DNA of 19,982 nucleotides from an uncultured Collinsella sp. Lineage in GTDB: Bacteria > Actinomycetota > Coriobacteriia > Coriobacteriales > Coriobacteriaceae. Shown in pieces: positions 13,409 to 19,982 of this stretch (positions within the stretch are counted from its first letter, which is position 1; each line of letters opens with the position of its first letter). A program made the translations under genes and the position numbers. The notes below the pieces were generated by a model, which searched no databases, had not been told where the DNA came from, and worked only from the letters and a program-made list of their open reading frames with translations. The stretch covers positions 1 to 19,982 of the forward strand of contig CABUUJ010000040.1 of assembly GCA_902494715.1 (NCBI GenBank), written 5' to 3'.

Positions 13409-15016
13409 ATGGGATCTGATGTGAAGATCGCACGCGCGTTGATCTCGGTTACCGATAAGACGGGCGTCGTCGATTTCGCACGGACGCTGGTTGACGACTT
13501 TGGCGTCGAGATCATCTCTACGGGCGGCACGGCTCGTGCCATCGAGGACGCGGGCGTTCCCGTAACCCCCATCGAGGAGTTCACGGGCTATCCCGAGATG
13601 ATGGACGGCCGCGTTAAGACCCTGCACCCCAAGGTTCATGGCGCGCTGCTGGCCCGCCGCGATTCCGAGCAACACATGCAGGAGGCGGCTCAGCACGGCA
13701 TTAAGCTGATCGATCTGGTCGTCGTCAACCTGTACGAGTTCGAGAAGACCGTCGCCAACCCTGAGGTCACCTTCGCGGACGCCATCGAGCACATCGACAT
13801 CGGTGGCCCCTCCATGCTGCGCTCTGCCGCCAAGAACGCCACGAGCGTTACCGTCATTTCCGACCCGGCCGACTATGATGCCGTCCTGGCCGAGATGCAC
13901 GAGACCGGTGGCTGCACCACGCTTTCCACCCGTCGTCGCCTGCAGGTGAAGGTCTACCAGACCACCGCCGCCTACGACACGGCTATCTCCCGCTGGCTCG
14001 CCGCCCAGGCAAGCGACGTGGCGGACACCTCTGCCAAGCTCGAGATTTCGCTGGAGAAGGTCGACGACCTGCGCTATGGCGAGAACCCGCAGCAGAAAGC
14101 CACAGTCTATCGCTTTGCCGAGGGCTGCGAGAACACCGCGAGCTCGCAGTTCCCGCTCGTGGGCTCCAAGCAGATCCAGGGCAAGCCGCTCAGCTACAAC
14201 AACTATCTGGATGCCGACGCCGCTTGGAACCTGGTTCGCGAGTTCGACGAGCCGGCCTGCGTAATCCTCAAGCACCAGAACCCCTGCGGTTCCGCCGTTG
14301 CCGAGGACATCACGGCTGCCTACGACCGCGCTTTTGCCTGCGATCCCAAGAGCGCCTTCGGCGGCATCATCGCCTGCAACTGCGAGGTTCCCTTTGATCT
14401 GGTTGAGCACTTTGCCGATCAGAACAAGCAGTTCGTCGAGGTCATCATCGCCCCGAGCTACACCGCCGAGGCGCTCGAGCGCATGGCCAAGCGCCCCAAC
14501 CTGCGCGTGTTGGCGACCGGCGGCGTGGACCACGGCGCTCAGGTGGAGCTGCGCTCCGTCGACGGCGGCATGTTGGTGCAGGAGGTCGACCACGTGACCG
14601 AGGATCCCGCGACCTTTACGTTCCCCACCGACCGCAAGCCCACCGACGCCGAGATGGCCGAGCTCGAGTTTGCCTGGAAGGTCTGCAAGGGCGTTAAGTC
14701 CAACGCCATCCTGGTCTCCAAGGGTAAGGCCGGCATTGGCATGGGCCCGGGTCAGCCTAACCGCGTTGACTCTGCGCTACTTGCCTGCGAGCGCGCCGAG
14801 GACTTCTGCGAGCGCGAGGGCGTGGAGAAGGGCGGCTTTGCCTGTGCAAGCGACGCGTTCTTCCCGTTCCGCGACAACGTCGACGTGCTTGCCGCACACG
14901 GCGTGACCTGCATCATCCAGCCCGGCGGCTCCAAGCGCGATGACGAGAGCATTCAGGCCTGCAACGAGCACAATATTGCTATGGTCTTTACCGGCGCCCG
15001 CCACTTTAGGCACTAA
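13409..15016 (+). CDS. purH: Bifunctional AICAR formyltransferase / IMP cyclohydrolase
   Basis: A 535-residue cytoplasmic enzyme for the last two steps of IMP synthesis: formylation of AICAR by 10-formyl-tetrahydrofolate, then ring closure to IMP. The N-terminal cyclohydrolase half (about 1-200) shows ISTGGTARAI and RVKTLHPKVHGALLARR. The C-terminal transformylase half shows RYGENPQQ, PLSYNNYLDADAAW, the catalytic KHQNPCG (K288, H289), FGGIIACN, and the closing ASDAFFPFRDNVD...GGSKRDDE...TGARHFRH. Full length for the family. AGGAGG (13398-13403) lies five bases before the ATG. No other pur genes lie nearby, and a terminator follows, so it is probably a single-gene transcript. Confidence 0.98.
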   Translation: MGSDVKIARALISVTDKTGVVDFARTLVDDFGVEIISTGGTARAIEDAGVPVTPIEEFTGYPEMMDGRVKTLHPKVHGALLARRDSEQHMQEAAQHGIKLIDLVVVNLYEFEKTVANPEVTFADAIEHIDIGGPSMLRSAAKNATSVTVISDPADYDAVLAEMHETGGCTTLSTRRRLQVKVYQTTAAYDTAISRWLAAQASDVADTSAKLEISLEKVDDLRYGENPQQKATVYRFAEGCENTASSQFPLVGSKQIQGKPLSYNNYLDADAAWNLVREFDEPACVILKHQNPCGSAVAEDITAAYDRAFACDPKSAFGGIIACNCEVPFDLVEHFADQNKQFVEVIIAPSYTAEALERMAKRPNLRVLATGGVDHGAQVELRSVDGGMLVQEVDHVTEDPATFTFPTDRKPTDAEMAELEFAWKVCKGVKSNAILVSKGKAGIGMGPGQPNRVDSALLACERAEDFCEREGVEKGGFACASDAFFPFRDNVDVLAAHGVTCIIQPGGSKRDDESIQACNEHNIAMVFTGARHFRH

Positions 15017-15045
15017 GTTTCGCCCCGGAACAAAATAATCTCTGC

Positions 15046-15081
15046 AAAAGACGGTCGCTCCGTTTGGAGGGCCGTCTTTTT
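15046..15081 (+). terminator. Terminator of purH
   Basis: A 9-bp stem AAAAGACGG (15046-15054) / CCGTCTTTT (15072-15080) with an additional inner CTCC/GGAG pairing and a T-run, 29 bases after the purH stop. Confidence 0.88.
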
Positions 15082-15121
15082 GGTATAAGAGGACGGAATG
15101 ACTAACACGAAAGGTATGACC

Positions 15122-15832
15122 ATGCCCCAGATTGATGATGCCGAGCTGTTTGGCAATGCCGAGGATCAGCGTGCGTACGAGGACTTTTGCGCCAATCAGG
15201 AGGCGGTCGAGAAGTTTACGCTCGACAAGCCCGCGCTTGTCTGCCGTTGGCGCATGTCCAATAAAAAGGTGCCCATGCTCAACCGCCACATTCGCGCACT
15301 GTCCGAGCGCCTGGTGCAGGGCGAGCCGCTTACCCATAACATGCTCAGCTGGGCCAAACAGCACGTTGAGTGGTCGCTTGCCGAGGGCGATTACACTGCG
15401 CACGACGGCGTACTCATGCTGGTGATCGACATCAACGGCAACGCCGCCATGACGGTGGGGGAGTACGAGCCGCTCGCCGATACGTCGGCCAAGGCGCTGC
15501 GTGCCCGTTCCGCCGAGGCCCGCTCCGAGGCCGACGAGACCGGCGTGGCGCCCGAGTTGCTCGCCGCCGTCAACAACGGCGAGCTTGCCTTTGTGGCGCC
15601 GGCGGACGAGTGCCTGTGCGGCACGGCGACGCTCATCGAGCAGCTCGCCCAGACCAAGGGCATCCCGGTCACGCGCGTAGACATTCCCGCGCAACTCAAG
15701 GGCGCGCTGTTCCTGGTGAGCGACGAGCACGGCGTGGTTCCCGCAACCGAGACGGACGCTGCGGAGGCCGACGCCGCCACGGTCGCCTTCTTCGCCGAAG
15801 GCTACGAAAAGCTCCGTGCCCGCCGCTCCTAA
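15122..15832 (+). CDS. Hypothetical protein, unrecognised
   Basis: A 236-residue soluble protein beginning MPQIDDAELFG. The start at 15122 is preferred because GAAAGG sits seven bases before it; an ATG at 15098 (eight residues longer, preceded by GAGGA) is the alternative. No signal peptide or membrane segment is seen. The middle reads VCRWRMSNKKVPMLNRHIRAL and HNMLSWAKQHVEWSLAEGDY; the end has ELAFVAPADECLCGTATLIEQLAQ and LKGALFLVSDEHGVVPATE, with an Ala/Glu-rich stretch at about 125-145. The layout hints at an alpha/beta enzyme, with only a faint resemblance to class IV aminotransferases; I do not assign it. It follows purH after a terminator and converges with the PucR gene with 18 bases between the stops. 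Confidence 0.75.
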   Translation: MPQIDDAELFGNAEDQRAYEDFCANQEAVEKFTLDKPALVCRWRMSNKKVPMLNRHIRALSERLVQGEPLTHNMLSWAKQHVEWSLAEGDYTAHDGVLMLVIDINGNAAMTVGEYEPLADTSAKALRARSAEARSEADETGVAPELLAAVNNGELAFVAPADECLCGTATLIEQLAQTKGIPVTRVDIPAQLKGALFLVSDEHGVVPATETDAAEADAATVAFFAEGYEKLRARRS

Positions 15833-15850
15833 CCTCAAGGCGGGGTGGGC

Positions 15851-17032
15851 TTACTGAAGTGAGCGAGCGCGTTCGATTGCGTAGGCGAGCGACAGCTGCT
15901 CCATCTCCGGGGCGCATTTGTAGCTCAGTCCGGTGAGAGCTGTCACCTTATCGAGGCGATATCGAATTGTGTTCGGGTGCTGGCCAGTCTGCTTGGCGGT
16001 TTGCTCGATACGTCGGTCGTTCTCGATGAATGCGGCGAGCGTTGATTCCAGTTCGCTGCCATGCTCGCTGTCGTGCTCGCGTATCGGCGAGAGAATCGCC
16101 TCCGAGAACGATCGCATCTCCGGGGTTTCCGCAAAAGGCATCACGGTTTTCAGGATGCCGAGCTGCGTATAGCGGACGGGACCCTCGGCTCGTTGACAAG
16201 ATAGGCGCTGTGCGTAAATCGCCTGCGAGATCGCCTGCGCCACCGCCTCGTCTCCAAACAGAATATCGCTGATGCCGAGCCCTTCCGCTCCGCCATCGAT
16301 GCCGCTAGCCTCGATGAGCTCCGTGAGCGCCTGCACGATTCGCTCCACATCGAGCGTCTGCTCCGAGTCGCTTGTCGCTACGAATAGCAATCCTCCGTCA
16401 TAGGGTGCCAGCATGTTGTGGCATCCGGCGAGGGTCGATTTTGCACAGAGATGTTCGATTTGCAAAAACGCACGCGGGTCGAGGGGCTCTGCAAACGATG
16501 CGAACAGGGCGACCGCTTCGTCCAGAAATGACGGGTTGAGGCTTCGGATGCGTCGGCAGATGGACTCGGGCGATACGTCTGTCCTCAGGGCATCGATCTC
16601 GCGCTGTGCGAAGTCGATGGACGCGAGCTGCTCGATATGCCGTTTGACCTCATAGATGACGCTGTCAAAGAACAGTGAGTCGTCGGTCGTGAGAAAGACC
16701 GGGTAGTGCCGCGCGTTGGCGTAGCGGATGGCTTGGTCGGGAATCGGGATGTGCAGGACGTTTTTGATGATGAGACCGCTCGTTCCCTTGGCGACAAGGT
16801 ATTTCACGGCTTCAGTGATGAGGTACGGGTCGTCCTTCGCATAGAGGAAGGTGCTGAGGACGATCTCGTCTGAGGTGAAGTTGACGCGCCGATACTTGTT
16901 CTTGAGGCCGGGCATGAGTTCATAGTCGAGGATCCCGACGCCAGAGACGGCACGCGAGACGCCATCGCTGCCGGCGATTAGACGGACCGATCCCTCATAT
17001 TCCCGTGAGAAGTCCGAGACGGTGTATAGCAT
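15851..17032 (-). CDS. PucR-family transcriptional regulator
   Basis: A 393-residue regulator. The N-terminal PucR-type sensor domain (about 1-120) reads GILDYELMPGLKNKYRRVNF and LVAKGTSGLIIKNVLHIPIPDQAIRYANARHYPVFLTTD in two pieces. The middle holds a GGDEF-like helper region found in this family. The C-terminal PucR helix-turn-helix reads FIENDRRIEQTAKQTGQHPNTIRYRLDKVTALTG. The start at 17032 is chosen because AAGGTG lies six bases upstream; in-frame ATGs at 17038 and 17056 are alternatives. PucR proteins control catabolic genes for purines, amino acids or amines, often divergently transcribed. Here it points away from the cyclodeaminase-aminotransferase operon and probably controls it. Confidence 0.92.
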   Translation of the reverse strand: MLYTVSDFSREYEGSVRLIAGSDGVSRAVSGVGILDYELMPGLKNKYRRVNFTSDEIVLSTFLYAKDDPYLITEAVKYLVAKGTSGLIIKNVLHIPIPDQAIRYANARHYPVFLTTDDSLFFDSVIYEVKRHIEQLASIDFAQREIDALRTDVSPESICRRIRSLNPSFLDEAVALFASFAEPLDPRAFLQIEHLCAKSTLAGCHNMLAPYDGGLLFVATSDSEQTLDVERIVQALTELIEASGIDGGAEGLGISDILFGDEAVAQAISQAIYAQRLSCQRAEGPVRYTQLGILKTVMPFAETPEMRSFSEAILSPIREHDSEHGSELESTLAAFIENDRRIEQTAKQTGQHPNTIRYRLDKVTALTGLSYKCAPEMEQLSLAYAIERARSLQ

Positions 17033-17249
17033 CAGCATCACCTTGTAAATCATCACAATAAGTACCTGTACAAATAGGATAATCGTACATCCGTATACCG
17101 TTGATGCGGGAATTAGTTCAAATACATGCTGATAGAACGAAAAATCAGATTGAGAATCGTTGTAGATTCCAACAAAAAATGATCCTTGGCGGCATCGTTA
17201 CTAAACCGTACAGTGAAGCAACGTAAAGCTTTCGCTGAGAGGAGCGATG
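17033..17249. promoter_or_regulatory. AT-rich divergent control region between the PucR gene and the cyclodeaminase operon
   Basis: This 217-base stretch is clearly richer in A+T than its neighbours. It holds partial dyads that could be regulator sites: GTACCTGTAC (17061-17070 region), TTGTAGATTCCAACAA (about 17159-17174) and CGTTACT...AGCAACG (about 17196-17223). No strong -35/-10 pair stands out on either strand. Assigning these dyads to the PucR protein is a guess from the divergent layout. Confidence 0.45.
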
Positions 17250-18281
17250 ATGGGGCAGATGGTGGTGCTTTCGGCCGAGGAAGTTTCCAAGGTGCTGACG
17301 ATTGAGGATGCAATCGCTGCCGTTGAGGAGGCATATCGCCAGAAGGCAACGGGCAAGGGTGTTGCGTGGCCGATGGTATATGAGCAGTTCGAACCCGGCG
17401 TGGCCGATATGGATATCCGCTCGGGCGAGTTGGCGGGAAGCGGCCTCTTCGGTCTCAAGCTCACTGCTTGGTTCTCTCAGAATCCCAAAAAGGGGCTGCC
17501 CGAGATCTTTGGCACCACGCTGCTGTGCGACAACGCGACGGGCGAGCCGCTGGCGCTGCTCAATGCCTCTGCCGTCACTGGACTTCGCACCGGTGCCGCC
17601 GCTGCGCTCGGTGCCAAGTGGCTGGCTCGGGCGGATGCGTCCAAACTGCTTGTTGCGGGTGCCGGCCATATGAGCACCTATATGGTGGCGGGCGTGCTCG
17701 CCGCCTGTCCCAAAGTGAGTGAGGTCAAGGTGTGGGAGCCGGTTTCCGATGCCGCGCCCGAGGCCCGCGTCGAGCGCATGCGAGGCGAGGTCGCCCATAT
17801 CTTGGGCGCCTGCGAGCATGCTCGCGAGGCATCCACCTATTCCATCGAGGCGACGGCTGACGGCCAAGGTGCCGCGGCGGAGGCCGACATCATCGTGACG
17901 ATCACGCCGGCGACCAAGCCCATCATTCTCGATTCATGGGTGCGTCCTGGTACGCATATCTCCTGCGTCGGTGCCGACATGCCCGGCAAGCAGGAGCTCG
18001 CCTCGGCGCTTGTCGCCCGTGCCGCTGTTTACGTCGACGACCGCGAGCAATCGGTCGCGTCCGGTGAGCTGGAGATTCCGGTTGCCGAGGGCGCCATCAC
18101 GCCCGAGGACATCAAAGCGGAGCTCGGCGAAGTCATCGCCGACGCGGCTACGGGGCGTTCGGATGACGAACAGGTAACGGTGTTCGATACGTCGGGCATC
18201 GCCGTTCAGGACCTTTCGGCATCGAAAATCGCCTACGACCGCGCCATCGAGGCGGGGCTGGGCACCGTGGTGGAACTGTAA
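17250..18281 (+). CDS. Ornithine cyclodeaminase / mu-crystallin family protein
   Basis: About 343 residues of an NAD(P)-dependent enzyme family that includes ornithine cyclodeaminase, alanine dehydrogenase, ketimine reductases and diaminopropionate-forming enzymes. Seen: FGLKLTAWF (substrate-binding Lys), LNASAVTGLRTGAAAALGAKWLA in two parts with the conserved Arg, a Rossmann loop GAGHMS (the family more often has GxGxQ), CVGADMPGKQEL carrying the Asp that is catalytic in ornithine cyclodeaminase, and VFDTSGIAVQDLSASK. The ATG at 17250 is preferred over 17247 because GGAG then has a five-base spacing. It is the first gene of an operon with the aminotransferase 24 bases downstream. The substrate cannot be told from sequence alone. 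Confidence 0.9.
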   Translation: MGQMVVLSAEEVSKVLTIEDAIAAVEEAYRQKATGKGVAWPMVYEQFEPGVADMDIRSGELAGSGLFGLKLTAWFSQNPKKGLPEIFGTTLLCDNATGEPLALLNASAVTGLRTGAAAALGAKWLARADASKLLVAGAGHMSTYMVAGVLAACPKVSEVKVWEPVSDAAPEARVERMRGEVAHILGACEHAREASTYSIEATADGQGAAAEADIIVTITPATKPIILDSWVRPGTHISCVGADMPGKQELASALVARAAVYVDDREQSVASGELEIPVAEGAITPEDIKAELGEVIADAATGRSDDEQVTVFDTSGIAVQDLSASKIAYDRAIEAGLGTVVEL

Positions 18282-18305
18282 GAAAGTCAAGGAAAGGAAA
18301 CGACA

Positions 18306-19436
18306 ATGCAGATCAAGGATTTCGCCGTCGAGCAGTGGATGAACGAGTGGGAGACCAAGTGCACCCACAACGTTGCGGAGACGTGCGTCTACTCCCTCAC
18401 GCTCGACCAGCTGTTCGAGCTTACGAATACCGACAAGAAGGCGTGGCTCGATAACCTGTGCTCGCGCCGATTCACCTACGGAGACATCGAGGGACAGCCC
18501 GGCTTCCTCGAGGGGGTCGCGCGTCTCTATAAGACGGTCGAGCCCGGGCATATCGTGCCCACGCACGGCGCGACCGGTGCCAACTCCCTGGTTATTTCCA
18601 CGCTCGTCGAACCGGGCGATCACGTAGTTTCCGTCAAGCCCACCTACCAGCAGCTTTACTCGATTCCCGAGATGTGCGGTGCGAAGGTCGATATCCTTCA
18701 GCTCGATCGCAAGAACGGCTACCACGTCGACGTCGACGCGCTCGATGCTCTGGTGACCGACGATACCAAGCTCATCTGCATCAATAATCCGGACAACCCC
18801 ACGGGCGCCCTGCTCGACACCGATACGCTCAAGGCGATTGTCGAGGTCGCACGCAAACACGACGCGTGGGTGCTCTGCGACGAGGTCTACCGCCTGCTTA
18901 CTCAGACGGATGAGTACTCCGAGTCCGTGATCGACCTGTACGACAAGGCCATCGTTACCGCATCCATGTCCAAGGTCTGGTCGTTCGCCGGCCTGCGTCT
19001 GGGCTGGGCGGTCACCAAGAGCCCGGAGCTCCGTCGCGCGCTGCTCTCGCATCGCGACTACAACCTGATTTCCGCCGGCATATTCAGCGAGTCGGTGGCG
19101 GAGCTGATTCTGGGCAACGCTTCCGTGATCCTTGAGCGCAGCCGTCGCATCGTCCGTCAGAACCTTGCTGTTCTGGAGAAGTGGGTCGAGAGCGAGCCGC
19201 ACCTGTCGTTCGTTAAGCCCGAGGCGGGTACCACCGCGCTCGTGTATTACGACTACGACATCGACTCCAGGACGTTCTGCATCGACATGATAAAGAAGTC
19301 CGGCGCGCTCGTCACTCCGGGCGATTGCTTCGAGGAGCCCAAGAGCATGCGCATCGGCTATGCATACTCCGATAACACCGACGACCTGCAGAAGGGCCTG
19401 GATGCCATCTCCGCGTACATGCGTACGCTCGAGTAG
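18306..19436 (+). CDS. PLP-dependent aminotransferase, class I/II fold
   Basis: A 376-residue cytoplasmic aminotransferase. Seen: FTYGDIEGQPGFLEGVARLY near residue 57, the HGATGANSLVI cofactor-phosphate region (88-98), NNPDNPTG (160-167), DEVY (192-195), the PLP lysine K223 in SMSKVWSFAGLRLGW and the C-terminal carboxylate-binding Arg in KSMRIGYA. The N-terminal pattern resembles, from memory, the capreomycidine-synthase-like subgroup as well as ordinary amino-acid aminotransferases, so specificity is open. The ribosome site AAGGAAAGGAAA precedes the ATG. It follows the cyclodeaminase-family gene and probably acts on the same amino acid or its product. A strong terminator ends the operon. Confidence 0.93.
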   Translation: MQIKDFAVEQWMNEWETKCTHNVAETCVYSLTLDQLFELTNTDKKAWLDNLCSRRFTYGDIEGQPGFLEGVARLYKTVEPGHIVPTHGATGANSLVISTLVEPGDHVVSVKPTYQQLYSIPEMCGAKVDILQLDRKNGYHVDVDALDALVTDDTKLICINNPDNPTGALLDTDTLKAIVEVARKHDAWVLCDEVYRLLTQTDEYSESVIDLYDKAIVTASMSKVWSFAGLRLGWAVTKSPELRRALLSHRDYNLISAGIFSESVAELILGNASVILERSRRIVRQNLAVLEKWVESEPHLSFVKPEAGTTALVYYDYDIDSRTFCIDMIKKSGALVTPGDCFEEPKSMRIGYAYSDNTDDLQKGLDAISAYMRTLE

Positions 19437-19456
19437 AGACTCGTGGTCGAAGTGAT

Positions 19457-19498
19457 GGGGCCGATCGGTTTAGGACCGGTCGGCCCCTATTTTCTCTC
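19457..19498 (+). terminator. Terminator of the cyclodeaminase-aminotransferase operon
   Basis: A 12-bp stem GGGGCCGATCGG (19457-19468) / CCGGTCGGCCCC (19476-19487), with one G-T pair, a seven-base loop and the tail TATTTTCTCTC, 20 bases after the stop codon. Confidence 0.9.
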
Positions 19499-19606
19499 AA
19501 GACTACCGAACGCTTTTGTCACATTAGGTGCCCACGGGGTCGTATCGCTGCGACGCTGTGGGCATAATGGTGTGAAAGGTGCAAGTTACGCGAAATGGGA
19601 GGACAC

Positions 19607-19982
19607 ATGGCGCTGATCTATGTCGTTGAGGACGACGAGCCCATTCGTCGTGAACTTATCGACATCCTTGCCCGCGCCGGGTTTGAAATCGAGGCCTGCG
19701 AATCGTTTGAGCATGTCTCGCGCGATATTCTCGCCGCCGCGCCCGACCTGGTGCTGCTCGACCTCACGCTTCCCGTCAAGGACGGCCAGCATATCTGCTA
19801 CGAGATTCGCCGCGAATCCGAGGTTCCCATCATCGTCCTCACGTCGCGCACGACCGAGATCGACGAGGTCATGGCCATGACGCTCGGCGCGGACGACTTT
19901 GTTCCCAAGCCCTATAGCGCCCGTGTGCTCGTGGCGCGCATCAATGCCTTGCTGCGTCGCACCGCGGCGGCGGGCGAGCGCA
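19607..19982 (+). CDS. Response regulator, N-terminal part (runs off the window)
   Basis: The first 125 residues of a two-component response regulator. The receiver domain is complete: acidic VVEDDE (6-11), phospho-acceptor D52 in LLDLTLP, T79 in IVLTSR, and K101 in FVPKPYS, then the final helix VARINALLRRTAAAGER. The last residues look like the linker into an OmpR-type winged helix, which would lie outside the window. GGGAGG lies a few bases before the ATG at 19607. A possible -10 box CATAAT is at 19563-19568. No partner kinase is visible; it would be downstream. Confidence 0.92.
   Translation, partial: MALIYVVEDDEPIRRELIDILARAGFEIEACESFEHVSRDILAAAPDLVLLDLTLPVKDGQHICYEIRRESEVPIIVLTSRTTEIDEVMAMTLGADDFVPKPYSARVLVARINALLRRTAAAGER

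Noticed and set aside
13364..14593. Minus-strand 409-residue frame
   Set aside because: Antisense to purH; the Leu/Val/Gly/His-rich sequence is typical of a shadow in high-GC DNA.
14777..15838. Minus-strand 353-residue frame
   Set aside because: It spans the purH end, its terminator and the next gene in antisense; no ribosome site and no domain.
17934..19202. Minus-strand 422-residue frame
   Set aside because: Antisense to the cyclodeaminase and aminotransferase genes and crosses both; shadow composition.

Overview
The window looks like the chromosome of a high-GC Gram-positive gut actinobacterium. Coriobacteriia, probably Collinsella or a close relative, is the best guess. This rests on gene content and repeat style and was not checked by a search. 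Most genes carry clear GGAGG- or AAAGGA-type ribosome binding sites. Coding is dense and GC-rich, except in the PucR/cyclodeaminase divergent promoter region (17033-17249) and around the frameshifted ATPase, which are more AT-rich.

Layout. Bases 1-3290 form an accessory region. A practically complete IS3-type insertion sequence (ends at base 1 and about 1300) is followed by a paired GTCCCC repeat. Next comes a DUF4143-type AAA ATPase gene broken by a 10-bp tandem duplication. Then there is a mosaic of short repeats, a 23-bp perfect inverted repeat, and a direct duplication of the 3' end plus terminator of a tRNA-Leu(UAA) gene. The arrangement resembles a decayed integration hot spot next to a tRNA. 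Bases 3320-4780 hold a membrane-anchored helical-repeat protein and an orphan galactitol-type PTS IIB with a VOC-domain partner. Bases 4857-7467 (minus strand) are an apparent operon: UBA/DUF4342 membrane protein, OmpR-family response regulator, sensor histidine kinase. Bases 7826-9893 carry a small two-helix membrane protein, a metallophosphoesterase and a convergent glutamyl-Q tRNA(Asp) synthetase whose start looks leaderless.

Bases 9894-10407 are gene-free but rich in hairpins. A secreted/membrane DUF2207 protein with a Gly-rich tail follows, with a GTCCC/GACTAG repeat doublet on each side, then a GNAT acetyltransferase (minus). Bases 13409-15832 contain purH and an unrecognised 236-residue protein. 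Bases 15851-19436 form a coherent module: a PucR-type regulator diverges from a two-gene operon of an ornithine-cyclodeaminase-family enzyme and a PLP aminotransferase, ended by a strong terminator. This is probably a locally regulated amino-acid pathway of unknown substrate. The window ends inside another response regulator gene.

The most unusual features are the reversible-looking 10-bp duplication in the ATPase, the tRNA-Leu-linked duplication and repeat mosaic, the dispersed paired GTCCC repeats, and the PucR/cyclodeaminase/aminotransferase module. No new defence system or CRISPR array was found.
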